Part shown: in pieces, positions 19,404 through 27,869 of the stretch
How the letters are laid out: each line of letters starts with the position of its first letter
Numbering within the stretch: position 1 is the stretch's first letter
NCBI RefSeq assembly: GCF_914768025.1
Contig: NZ_CAJZCE010000003.1
Coordinates: 186,001-250,000, forward strand
Origin: Snodgrassella gandavensis
Lineage (GTDB): Bacteria; Pseudomonadota; Gammaproteobacteria; Burkholderiales; Neisseriaceae
Direction: 5' to 3'
Length of the DNA stretch: 64,000 nucleotides
Made by a program: the position numbers and the translations under genes
Notes under the pieces: model-generated
The model's input: the letters and a program-made list of their open reading frames with translations, nothing else
Told to the model about the DNA's origin: nothing
Database searches by the model: none

Positions 19404-20678
19404 ATGAATCAAACAGGCAACGTCCGCCAACGTCAACTGGCTGCCGCTCCGCGTGGTGTCGGCTTTATGTGTGATTTTTACATTGATCATGCCAAGAATG
19501 CCGAATTCTGGACACCTGAAGGCAAGCGTTATATTGACTTTGCTGGCGGTATTGGCGTTCTGAATACCGGCCACCTGCATCCGAAAGTACAACAGGCAGT
19601 GGCTACCCAGTTACAGAAATTTTCGCATACCTGCTTTAATACCGTACCGTATGAGCTGTATGCCAAAGTAGCAGAAAAAATCAATGCCCGCGCCCCTATT
19701 GCCGGCGACAAGCGCACCATGTTTGTCACTTCTGGTGCGGAAGCGGTTGAAAATGCCATTAAAATTGCACGAGCCTATACCAAAAGACGTGGCGTAATTG
19801 CATTCAATGGTGCTTTTCATGGACGTACTAACCTGACCATGGCCTTAACCGGCAAGATTGCCCCCTATAAAGTCGATTTCGGGCCATTTCCGGCAGATAT
19901 CGTGCATGCACCCTATCCCAATGCCCTGCATGGTGTCAGTGTAGAAGATGCGCTGCATGGACTGCACAATATTTTCAAATGCCATCTGGCCGCCAGTGAT
20001 GTTGCGGCAATCATTATCGAGGTGGTACAAGGTGAAGGTGGCTTTAATGTCACACCAAATGAATTCCTGCGCGCCTTGCGCCAGCTAGCCGATGAACACG
20101 GAATCGTACTGATTTTTGATGAAATCCAATCAGGCTTTGCCCGTAGCGGCAAAATGTTTGCTACCGAACTGACTGGTGTACAGCCGGATTTGATGACCAT
20201 TGCCAAATCTCTGGCCGGAGGTTTCCCGTTGTCTGGCGTAGTGGGCAAGGAAGCCATCATGAATGCTCCTGTTGTTGGTGGTCTGGGTGGCACTTATGCC
20301 GGCAGCCCGCTGGGGCTGGCTGCGGCCGATGCCGTTATTGACGTTATTGAAGAAGAACAACTGTGTGAACGCGCCAATATTCTGGGTAACCGGCTGAAAG
20401 AACGCTTCAACGGCCTGAAACAAACTATTCCAGCAATTGCCGAAGTACGTGGCCCCGGTTCAATGGTTGCCATTGAATTAGTCAAACCCGGCAGCACCGA
20501 ACCAGATGCCGAGATGACTAAAAAAGTACAGCAGCTAGCACTGGAAAACGGCCTGATGATTCTGACCTGCGGCCAGTACTATAACGTGATTCGCTGCCTG
20601 TATCCGCTGACCATCGAAGACAACGTGTTTGACGAAGCACTGGATATACTTGAAGCAGCCCTGCGTCAAGCTCAATAA
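19404..20678 (+). CDS. gabT: 4-aminobutyrate aminotransferase
   Basis: This PLP enzyme moves the amino group of GABA to 2-oxoglutarate, giving succinate semialdehyde. The 424-residue protein is a class III aminotransferase. The PLP-phosphate motif SGAEAVENAIKIARAYT begins near residue 110, the DEIQSGFARSGKMFA motif near 239, and the Schiff-base lysine is Lys268 in TIAKSLAGGFPLSGVVG. A good GGAGAG ribosome-binding site precedes the ATG. gabD and gabP follow on the same strand, making a GABA-use cluster. 5-Aminovalerate is a possible second substrate. Confidence 0.93.
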   Translation: MNQTGNVRQRQLAAAPRGVGFMCDFYIDHAKNAEFWTPEGKRYIDFAGGIGVLNTGHLHPKVQQAVATQLQKFSHTCFNTVPYELYAKVAEKINARAPIAGDKRTMFVTSGAEAVENAIKIARAYTKRRGVIAFNGAFHGRTNLTMALTGKIAPYKVDFGPFPADIVHAPYPNALHGVSVEDALHGLHNIFKCHLAASDVAAIIIEVVQGEGGFNVTPNEFLRALRQLADEHGIVLIFDEIQSGFARSGKMFATELTGVQPDLMTIAKSLAGGFPLSGVVGKEAIMNAPVVGGLGGTYAGSPLGLAAADAVIDVIEEEQLCERANILGNRLKERFNGLKQTIPAIAEVRGPGSMVAIELVKPGSTEPDAEMTKKVQQLALENGLMILTCGQYYNVIRCLYPLTIEDNVFDEALDILEAALRQAQ

Positions 20679-20692
20679 TATCCGGTGTCTTG

Positions 20693-20737
20693 AGGCTGCC
20701 TGTGCAAACTGGTTGCAGGCAGCCTGTTGTGTGTGTT
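20693..20737 (+). terminator. Hairpin between gabT and gabD built from AGGCTGCCTG
   Basis: AGGCTGCCTG at 20693-20702 pairs exactly with CAGGCAGCCT at 20716-20725; CAA/TTG inside the loop extends the stem after a bulge. A GT-rich stretch with TTTT follows. It may attenuate transcription into gabD or be an inverted pair of uptake-like sequences (see findings). Confidence 0.6.
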
Positions 20738-20759
20738 TTAGTTACTTTGGGAAAAACCT

Positions 20760-22217
20760 ATGCAATTGCATGATTCTGCACTATTAAAAACCCAGTGCTA
20801 TATAAATGGTCAATGGGTAAACGCCGACAACGGCGCAGTAATTTCAGTGACTAATCCGGCGAGCGGAGACAATCTGGCCGATGTGCCCCGAATGGGTGCA
20901 GTAGAAGCAGAACGTGCCGTAGCCGCAGCTTATGCAGCTCTGAAACCCTGGCAGGCCAAATCAGCCAAAGAACGTAGCAATCTGCTGCGCCGCTGGTTTG
21001 AACTGATGATGCAGCATCAGGAAGACTTGGGTATTATTTTGACTTCAGAACAGGGCAAGCCGCTGGCTGAGGCCAAAGGCGAAATTGCTTATGGCGCATC
21101 CTATCTGGAATGGTATGCAGAAGAAGCCAAACGCATTTATGGCGATACCATTCCTGCTCCGGCAAACGACAAGCGGATTATGGTGCTCAAGCAGCCTATC
21201 GGCGTATGCGCAGCGATTACTCCGTGGAACTTCCCCAATGCAATGATTACGCGCAAGATTGCACCGGCTCTGGCGGCTGGCTGTACTTTTGTTATTCGTC
21301 CTGCTTCACAAACTCCCCTATCAGCACTGGCCATCGCTGAGCTGGCACAGCGCGCCGGTATTCCAGCCGGCGTAGTGAATGTGATTACCGGCAGCTCAAG
21401 TGAAATCGGCAAGGTATTAACCGAAGACGACCGAGTTAAAAAATTCAGCTTCACCGGTTCCACTGAAGTAGGCCGCAAACTGATTGCCCAGTGTGCCAGC
21501 AGCGTAAAAAAAGTTTCCATGGAACTCGGTGGTAATGCACCTTTTATTGTCTTTAACGATGCTGATATCGATGCAGCCGTTGAAGGGGCGATGATTTCCA
21601 AATTCCGCAATGCCGGCCAAACCTGTGTCTGTGCCAACCGGTTATATGTACAAAGTGCAGTATATGATCAGTTTGTCACCAAACTGGCACAAGCCATTGC
21701 CAAACTGAAAGTCGGCAATGGGCTAGAACAAGGTATAACCGTTGGCCCCCTGATTGACGCCAGTGCAGTCAGCAAAGTTAAGGAACATATTGCTGATGCC
21801 GTTGGCAAAGGAGCAGAAATCGTTACCGGCGGGACAGCAGACCATCACGGTGAGCTGTTTTTTCAGCCTACCCTGCTGAAAAATGTCACGCAGCAGATGA
21901 AAGTTGCCCGCGAAGAAACTTTCGGCCCGCTGGCTCCAGTATTCCGCTTTGAAACCGAAGAAGAAGTGGTTAACTGGGCTAATGATACTGAATTTGGACT
22001 GGCTAGTTATTTCTATAGCCGTGACATCGGCCGGATTGTGCGTGTCAGCGAAAATCTGGAGTATGGCATGGTGGCCATCAATACCGGCCTGCTTTCGAAT
22101 GAAGCAGCCCCATTTGGCGGCGTTAAACAGTCTGGCCTTGGACGCGAAGGTTCCAAATATGGCATTGAAGACTACCTTGAAATCAAATATGTACTTCTGG
22201 CCGGTATAGACCAGTAA
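20760..22217 (+). CDS. gabD: Succinate-semialdehyde dehydrogenase (NADP+)
   Basis: GabD oxidises succinate semialdehyde to succinate, completing GABA use and feeding the TCA cycle. The 485-residue protein has TPWNFPNAMITRKIAPALAAG (about 154-174), the general base Glu255 in MELGGNAPF and the nucleophile Cys289 in GQTCVCANR. The segment normally reading KPASQTP in GabD is RPASQTP here, so the cofactor-contacting Lys at about residue 180 is Arg. It follows gabT by 81 bases across a hairpin. Confidence 0.93.
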   Translation: MQLHDSALLKTQCYINGQWVNADNGAVISVTNPASGDNLADVPRMGAVEAERAVAAAYAALKPWQAKSAKERSNLLRRWFELMMQHQEDLGIILTSEQGKPLAEAKGEIAYGASYLEWYAEEAKRIYGDTIPAPANDKRIMVLKQPIGVCAAITPWNFPNAMITRKIAPALAAGCTFVIRPASQTPLSALAIAELAQRAGIPAGVVNVITGSSSEIGKVLTEDDRVKKFSFTGSTEVGRKLIAQCASSVKKVSMELGGNAPFIVFNDADIDAAVEGAMISKFRNAGQTCVCANRLYVQSAVYDQFVTKLAQAIAKLKVGNGLEQGITVGPLIDASAVSKVKEHIADAVGKGAEIVTGGTADHHGELFFQPTLLKNVTQQMKVAREETFGPLAPVFRFETEEEVVNWANDTEFGLASYFYSRDIGRIVRVSENLEYGMVAINTGLLSNEAAPFGGVKQSGLGREGSKYGIEDYLEIKYVLLAGIDQ

Positions 22218-22228
22218 TTCCTGAATCT

Positions 22229-22265
22229 AAGGCAGCATCAACACACGATGCTGCCGCCTTCTTTT
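22229..22265 (+). terminator. Hairpin after gabD
   Basis: GGCAGCAT (22231-22238) pairs with ATGCTGCC (22248-22255) across a nine-base loop, followed by a T-containing tract. It probably reduces read-through from gabD into gabP. Confidence 0.6.
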
Positions 22266-22381
22266 CTGCAAGAGTAAAAAAATCCTGAATGCTTTGCATA
22301 AATCAGGAGAGCCCGTGGCCGACTGTAATCTGCTCATTCCAGCTTACCAGTCTGGCATTCACTATCACATAGGAGAACACG

Positions 22382-23767
22382 TTGAGTACATCATCCGCAC
22401 TCAAAAACGGACTTAAAACACGCCATTTAGCCATGATATCCATTGCCGGCGTCATTGGTGGCGCATTATTTATCGGTTCCGGACCAGTAATCTACCATGC
22501 CGGACCAGCCGCTATTCTTGCCTACGGCGCCGGTGGCATACTGGTTATGCTGATTATGCGCATGCTCGGTGAAATGGCTGTTGCCCATCCAGACAGTGGC
22601 TCTTTCTCTACCTATGCTGACATTGCTATCGGCCGCTGGGCCGGTTTCAGCATCGGCTGGTTATACTGGTATTTCTGGGCACTGCTCATGGGCTGGGAAG
22701 CGTATGTAGCCGGTAAAATTCTTAATAACTGGTTCCCAATAATACCCATCTGGGGCTATATGCTGGCAGTAACAATAGCCTTAGTCATCATTAACCTGAT
22801 GGATGTCAAAAATTATGGTGAATTTGAATTCTGGTTTGCCCTAATCAAAGTGATAGCCATCGTCCTCTTTCTGATTGTGGGCAGTCTGGCCATTATGCAT
22901 TTATGGCCTTGGGGGCTGGCAGATGCCAAAGGCTGGTCACATTTAAGCAATCAGGGCTTTATGCCCAACGGCGTATCCTCAGTTATCACCGCACTACTGG
23001 GAGTAATGTTTGCCTATATTGGTGCGGAAATCGTTACCGTTGCCGCAGCAGAATCCAGCCATCCGGCAACAGAAATCCGCAAAGCCACCAAATCCGTAGT
23101 CTGGCGCATTATCCTATTTTACGTCGGTTCAATTTTCATCACCGTGTGCCTAATTCCCTACAACGACCCACACCTGAACGATCCTACATGGGGCACATAC
23201 AGCGTAGTATTAACCTCTTTAGGTATTCCGCAGGCTCGTCATATCGTCAATTTTGTCGTACTCACCTCAGTATTAAGCTGCTTTAACTCTGCCCTGTATA
23301 CCTGTTCGCGCATGCTGTATTCACTGGCCAAGCGTGGCGATGCACACCGGATAATGGCCTATACCTCGAAAAACGGCAGTCCGCAAATCAGCGTGCTCAT
23401 TTCCTGTATCTTTACCCTGTTCGCCGTTTACCTGACTGCCAGTGCCAAAATGAATGTTTATGATTTACTGATGACCGCTACCGGCACCATTGCCCTGTAT
23501 GTCTATCTGGCCATCAGTTTTTCACAGTTATTTTTGCGTAAAAAACTAGAAAGACAGGGGCAGATACTGACATACAAAATGTGGTGCTTTCCGTGGTTAA
23601 CCTACATAATTATCGGGCTGATTATCGCCTCTATCATCACCATGGTTATTGAGGGCACCTATAAACATGAAGTGATTTACACCAGCATACTGGCAGCCAT
23701 CATTCTGCTTATGGGCATACTGGCACAGGCATGCAACTTGGGCAGTAACACAACCAGAGCAAAATAA
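22382..23767 (+). CDS. gabP: GABA permease (APC family)
   Basis: This 12-helix amino-acid permease imports 4-aminobutyrate. The 461-residue sequence closely follows GabP: the N-terminal GLKTRHLAMISIAGVIGGALFIGSG (about 10-34), MRMLGEMAVAHPDSGSFSTYADIAIGRWAGFSIGWLYWYFW (about 59-99), VKNYGEFEFWFALIKVIAI (about 141-159) and the region around NSALYTCSRMLYSLAKRGDA. The start codon is TTG at 22382, fixed by an AGGAG ribosome-binding site seven bases upstream. It completes the gabT-gabD-gabP cluster, though a hairpin and about 160 bases separate it from gabD. Confidence 0.88.
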   Translation: MSTSSALKNGLKTRHLAMISIAGVIGGALFIGSGPVIYHAGPAAILAYGAGGILVMLIMRMLGEMAVAHPDSGSFSTYADIAIGRWAGFSIGWLYWYFWALLMGWEAYVAGKILNNWFPIIPIWGYMLAVTIALVIINLMDVKNYGEFEFWFALIKVIAIVLFLIVGSLAIMHLWPWGLADAKGWSHLSNQGFMPNGVSSVITALLGVMFAYIGAEIVTVAAAESSHPATEIRKATKSVVWRIILFYVGSIFITVCLIPYNDPHLNDPTWGTYSVVLTSLGIPQARHIVNFVVLTSVLSCFNSALYTCSRMLYSLAKRGDAHRIMAYTSKNGSPQISVLISCIFTLFAVYLTASAKMNVYDLLMTATGTIALYVYLAISFSQLFLRKKLERQGQILTYKMWCFPWLTYIIIGLIIASIITMVIEGTYKHEVIYTSILAAIILLMGILAQACNLGSNTTRAK

Positions 23768-23929
23768 AACCGACAGCCAGTATCCACCACACTGGCTTTA
23801 TCATTTTATATCAAAATATTCACAAAGTTAGTTTAAGGTAAGCATTCAGATAAATTAATTTAAAATTTATTCGCCATGTCAAGCAACTATTCTGTACACT
23901 ATTCATTTTTCAAACTCAACCTGCGCAAA

Positions 23930-25180
23930 ATGATTACACTAGAACAATGTCAGCAATGGGATGCCGCCGACACTCTGGCATCACTCAAAAACCAGTTTGA
24001 ACTGCCACAAGGCATCATTTATCTGGATGGTAACTCTCTGGGTGCCAAACCCAAACAGGCAGCAGAGCGCGCACAGGCTGTGATTAATCAGCAATGGGGC
24101 ACAGACCTGATTAATAGTTGGAACAAGGCCGGCTGGTGGGATTTACCCGTGCGGCTGGGCAACAAAATCGGCCGGCTGATTGGGGCACAGGAACATGAAA
24201 CTGTGGTTACCGATACCACCAGCCTCAACCTGTTTAAAGTTCTGGCTGCTGCGGTACACATTCAGCAGAATAATGATAACAGCCGTAAAGTTATTATTGC
24301 CGAACGCGACTCCTTCCCCACCGATATTTACATGATTGAAGGCTTTATGGCCCTGATTAATCAGGGTTATCAGCTTCATTTAATTGACACACCTGCTGAT
24401 CTGGCTACCAGTATCAATCAGCATACCGCCGTAGTAGTGCTTTCGCATGTCAACTACCGCACCGGCTACCTGCATGATATGGCCGCAACCAACGAACTGG
24501 TACACGCCCATGGCGCATTGATCATCTGGGACCTGTGTCACTCAATTGGCGCCGTACCCATTGACTTAAATGGCAGTAACAGCGATTTTGCCATTGGCTG
24601 TACCTATAAATACCTGAATGGTGGCCCCGGCGCACCAGCCATGTTGTGGGTACATGAACGCTACCAGACTGCATTCAGCCAGCCCCTTTCCGGCTGGTGG
24701 GGACATGCAAAACCCTTTGATATGGCCGTAAACTACACGCCTGCCGACAACATACGCCGCTATTTATGCGGCACGCAGCCGATTGTCTCCATGAGTCTGA
24801 TAGAAAGCGGTATAGATATCTTTTTACAGACCGATATGCATGCTCTGCGGCGCAAATCCCTGCAACTAACCGACTTACTGATTGCGCTAACCGAACAGGA
24901 ATGTGCCGGCTTTGACCTCACCCTGATTACCCCATGTGAGCATGCACAGCGTGGCAGCCACGTCAGTCTGCGCCATCCGCATGGTTATGCCATCGTTCAG
25001 GCACTGATTGCCCGCGGTGTGATAGGTGACTACCGCGAACCCGAAGTTATCCGTCTTGGCGTAACCCCGCTATATCTCAGTCACGTCGATATCTGGCAAG
25101 CTGTACAACACCTAAAACAGGTTTTGCTCAATCAGGAATGGGCACAACCCCAGTTTCATACGCGCGGACAGGTAACCTGA
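23930..25180 (+). CDS. kynU: Kynureninase
   Basis: This PLP enzyme cleaves L-kynurenine to anthranilate and L-alanine. I set the start at ATG 23930 (MITLEQCQQWDAADTL), giving 416 residues, which equals the well-studied bacterial kynureninase length; an in-frame ATG at 23876 would add 18 residues. Visible landmarks are YLDGNSLGAKP, VVTDTTSLNLFKVL, the DLCHSIGAVPIDL segment with the PLP-binding Asp, and the Schiff-base Lys227 in GCTYKYLNGGPG. No other kynurenine-pathway genes are in the window, so the enzyme probably acts on imported kynurenine. Two APC permease genes flank it. Confidence 0.93.
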   Translation: MITLEQCQQWDAADTLASLKNQFELPQGIIYLDGNSLGAKPKQAAERAQAVINQQWGTDLINSWNKAGWWDLPVRLGNKIGRLIGAQEHETVVTDTTSLNLFKVLAAAVHIQQNNDNSRKVIIAERDSFPTDIYMIEGFMALINQGYQLHLIDTPADLATSINQHTAVVVLSHVNYRTGYLHDMAATNELVHAHGALIIWDLCHSIGAVPIDLNGSNSDFAIGCTYKYLNGGPGAPAMLWVHERYQTAFSQPLSGWWGHAKPFDMAVNYTPADNIRRYLCGTQPIVSMSLIESGIDIFLQTDMHALRRKSLQLTDLLIALTEQECAGFDLTLITPCEHAQRGSHVSLRHPHGYAIVQALIARGVIGDYREPEVIRLGVTPLYLSHVDIWQAVQHLKQVLLNQEWAQPQFHTRGQVT

Positions 25181-25260
25181 TTTGCATTTTTAACTCAAAC
25201 AGTTACAGGCCGGGCATAAATATTCTGCTCGGCTTGTGCTTCTCATCATAAGGAAAAACG

Positions 25261-26640
25261 ATGGGTAATTTCGAGCGAATACAGTCGCGGGAAACGGGGT
25301 TACACAAAAAACTGTCTGCCAGCCAGATGAGTATGATTGCCATTGGCGGTGCAATTGGTACGGGGCTGTTTCTGGGCAGCAAATTTGCTATTGGTTTTGC
25401 CGGTCCGGCCGTGATAATCAGCTATGCTTTGGGCGGGCTGATTGCACTGGCGCTGATGGGATGTCTGGCAGAAATGACCGTACAACACCCTACTTCCGGT
25501 TCTTTTGGCGCCTATGCAGAATTCTATCTACACCCAATGGCCGGTTTTCTGGTGCGTTACAGCTACTGGGCGTGTATCGTACTGGCCGTAGGCACAGAAG
25601 TCACCGCCATTGCCGAATACATGAAATTCTGGTTTCCGCAGGTAAACTCATGGATATGGATTGCCCTGTTTTCCTGTAGCCTGATTGGCGTCAATGCCTA
25701 TAGTGTCAAAGCATTCGGTTCAGTAGAGTACTGGTTTTCCACCATCAAGATTTTCGCCATTATGGTATTCATCGTACTGGCGGTAAGCGTATTACTGTCA
25801 CAGGGCAGTATCAGCAGGATTGAGCATAATCTTTTCAGCGGCGGCTTTGCCCCGCATGGATTTTCCGGTATCTGGACTGGCGTCATCATTTCCATATTCA
25901 GCTATCTGGGTATCGAGATGATTGCCATAGCCGCAGGCGAAGCCACCAATCCCGAGCAGGCAGTAAAAACAGCATTCAAGGGCACACTAGCACGACTACT
26001 GATATTTTACCTGCTAGCCCTCAGCCTGATTGTTATGCTGGTGCCGTGGCGCGAGCTGATTCAAGAAAACAGCACCAGCCCGTTTGTTACCGTGATGCAA
26101 AATGTGGGAATACCCTTTGCCGACAGCATACTTAACTTTATTGTCATTGTAGCCGCACTTTCAGCCATGAACAGCATGCTCTATATCGCCACCCGCATGA
26201 TGTTCAGCCTGTCACGTGCCCACGAAGCACCACAAATATTTGGCAAAGTAAAAGGCAACGGCGTACCACTCAATGCACTGGCTTTGTCTTCTGCAGGCAT
26301 TGCTGTGGCAGCACTGGTATATGTGTTTAATCCAGAAACCGCCTTTCCCATCATGATAGCCCTGTCCATGTTTGGGGCACTGTTTAGCTGGGGTGCAGTG
26401 TTTCTAACGCATCTGTGTTTTCGCATCCGCATGCGGCAGCAGCAAAAAACACTTAAATTCCGAGTTCCAGGATTTCCATTTATCACCCTAGCCGGCCTGA
26501 TTGCCATCATCAGTATCATGATTACTACTTGGTTTACACCAATCTTCCATGCCACCTTGTTATTTGGCATTCCTTTTCTGGCATTTCTAATTCTGGTGTA
26601 TATTATTCAGGCATATCATAAAAAAAGCACAGGCAAATAA
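25261..26640 (+). CDS. Amino-acid permease (APC/AAT family)
   Basis: The 459-residue protein has 12 predicted membrane segments and the AAT-family start LHKKLSASQMSMIAIGGAIGTGLFLGS (about 14-40), the CLAEMTVQHPTSGSFGAYAEFYLHPMAGF segment (about 74-102) and a central EMIAIAAGEATNPEQAVK motif. It differs clearly from the adjacent GabP. Its position 80 bases after kynU suggests transport of kynurenine, tryptophan or another aromatic or neutral amino acid, but the sequence alone does not define the substrate. A strong AAGGAAAAACG ribosome-binding region precedes the ATG, and a terminator follows. Confidence 0.85.
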   Translation: MGNFERIQSRETGLHKKLSASQMSMIAIGGAIGTGLFLGSKFAIGFAGPAVIISYALGGLIALALMGCLAEMTVQHPTSGSFGAYAEFYLHPMAGFLVRYSYWACIVLAVGTEVTAIAEYMKFWFPQVNSWIWIALFSCSLIGVNAYSVKAFGSVEYWFSTIKIFAIMVFIVLAVSVLLSQGSISRIEHNLFSGGFAPHGFSGIWTGVIISIFSYLGIEMIAIAAGEATNPEQAVKTAFKGTLARLLIFYLLALSLIVMLVPWRELIQENSTSPFVTVMQNVGIPFADSILNFIVIVAALSAMNSMLYIATRMMFSLSRAHEAPQIFGKVKGNGVPLNALALSSAGIAVAALVYVFNPETAFPIMIALSMFGALFSWGAVFLTHLCFRIRMRQQQKTLKFRVPGFPFITLAGLIAIISIMITTWFTPIFHATLLFGIPFLAFLILVYIIQAYHKKSTGK

Positions 26641-26664
26641 ATAAGCCCATGCTTAATCGCATAC

Positions 26665-26706
26665 AATAGCAGCTTCAATAGTAACAGCCATGAAGCTGCT
26701 ATTTCA
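26665..26706 (+). terminator. Intrinsic terminator after the APC permease
   Basis: AATAGCAGCTTCA pairs exactly with TGAAGCTGCTATT across a 13-base loop and is followed by T-rich sequence, 25 bases past the stop codon. Confidence 0.8.
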
Positions 26707-27036
26707 TACTTCCATATCAGGATTTAACCGTAACAAATATAAATTGCAGCTTATTTAGCAGTGGCAAATATTGTCTGAGATCGAACCAAAAATTCAATCA
26801 ACAACATAAAAGATATACTACAATCTATTTTATTCAATTTGCGTAATTTAATTAACTAATTATACCCATACTGCACATTCTGTCAGTACAAAACTGTTAG
26901 TATAAAGCTTTGATTTTTTCATAAATATCATCAGCAAAACTCCTATTTTTCAAAATAGAAATAAATAAAACGGCTAAATAACGAATTCCTGAGAATACGA
27001 TAGATAGCCGTTATCAATAAAATATTACTTAAGCTA
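26707..27036. other. AT-rich spacer
   Basis: No ORF or RNA gene is seen. It separates the permease terminator from a decayed minus-strand gene. Confidence 0.4.
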
Positions 27037-27400
27037 TTAAAATACTCTCTCAAATATATTAAAGGATTTGGATTTTTTTACTCTATGTAAATAATAGGCC
27101 GGATTAGCAAGTGTCATTGAAAAAGCAGCATAAGCACCGCCTACAGCACCGCCAGTTGCTCCACAGATAACTAAAACCACCTTAATAGCAAACAAGAACA
27201 ACACTAGCGCTATTGCTTTACGCCACATACCTAAAAATAAAAATATCCGAAAAAAGCTGCCCAAAAATTACTGCTTAATATAATCCTCTGCCCAAATGAT
27301 AAAGCTTTAAATTTTTCTTTATATTGAGCAGTGGGTTTTAATTTTGGTAAACCATTTTCTTCGTAAAATTGAAATCTGAACTGCCATGCCTTACTCAGCC
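27037..27400 (-). pseudogene. Frameshifted DUF2628-like membrane protein
   Basis: Two overlapping minus-strand frames together read as one DUF2628-type protein: LSKAWQFRFQFYEENGLPKLKP, then SFGQRIILSSNFWAAFFGYFYF, then LGMWRKAIALVLFLFAIKVV, and finally the glycine-rich GATGGAVGGAYAAFSM and ANPAYYLHRVKK. DUF2628 proteins have this order: W-F-x-x-G, then NxxAFFFGxFYxLxLGMWKKA, then a membrane segment and ANxxYYxHxxK. The frames join at an A/T run near 27230-27248, where one base is missing or extra. No start codon is found upstream in the first frame, so the 5' end is also lost. Confidence 0.65.
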
Positions 27401-27869
27401 CTAATTGACAAAATCAAATGATATCCAAACAATTAAAAATAAATTTTAATTATATTTAACAAATAATAATTTTTACTCGAAATTCAATCTTAAATTTAAA
27501 CTTGATTTATTAATCTAATCTATTTTATTAATATAAATATATTAAAATAATTTAATCAAAATTTTCTTTACATTTTATTTGATAAAACAGCTTCTGAAAC
27601 CATAAACCCGTGTTGAACTAACCTATCTAAGCGATAAAGATAGTACGCAATCTCATACCACTAATCATCTTTTTGAATATATTTAATTTTTCTTATCAAA
27701 CAAAGCATATCGGAAAGAAATTATAATCACAGCAAAATAAATAACTGAATCTATCTACCTTATGCCATACCTACCTGCCATAAGCCCTGTCAGGCAATAA
27801 AACAACTATTCAAACAGCAATAAAAAAGCTGCCTCAGACGAGACAGCCTTTATAAACCATATAAACAGC
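27401..27869. other. AT-rich region downstream of htpG
   Basis: Almost featureless AT-rich DNA. Near 27826-27852 an imperfect GC-rich hairpin (AAGCTGCCTC pairing with GACAGCCTT, one bulge) followed on the minus strand by T residues probably terminates htpG. Confidence 0.5.
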
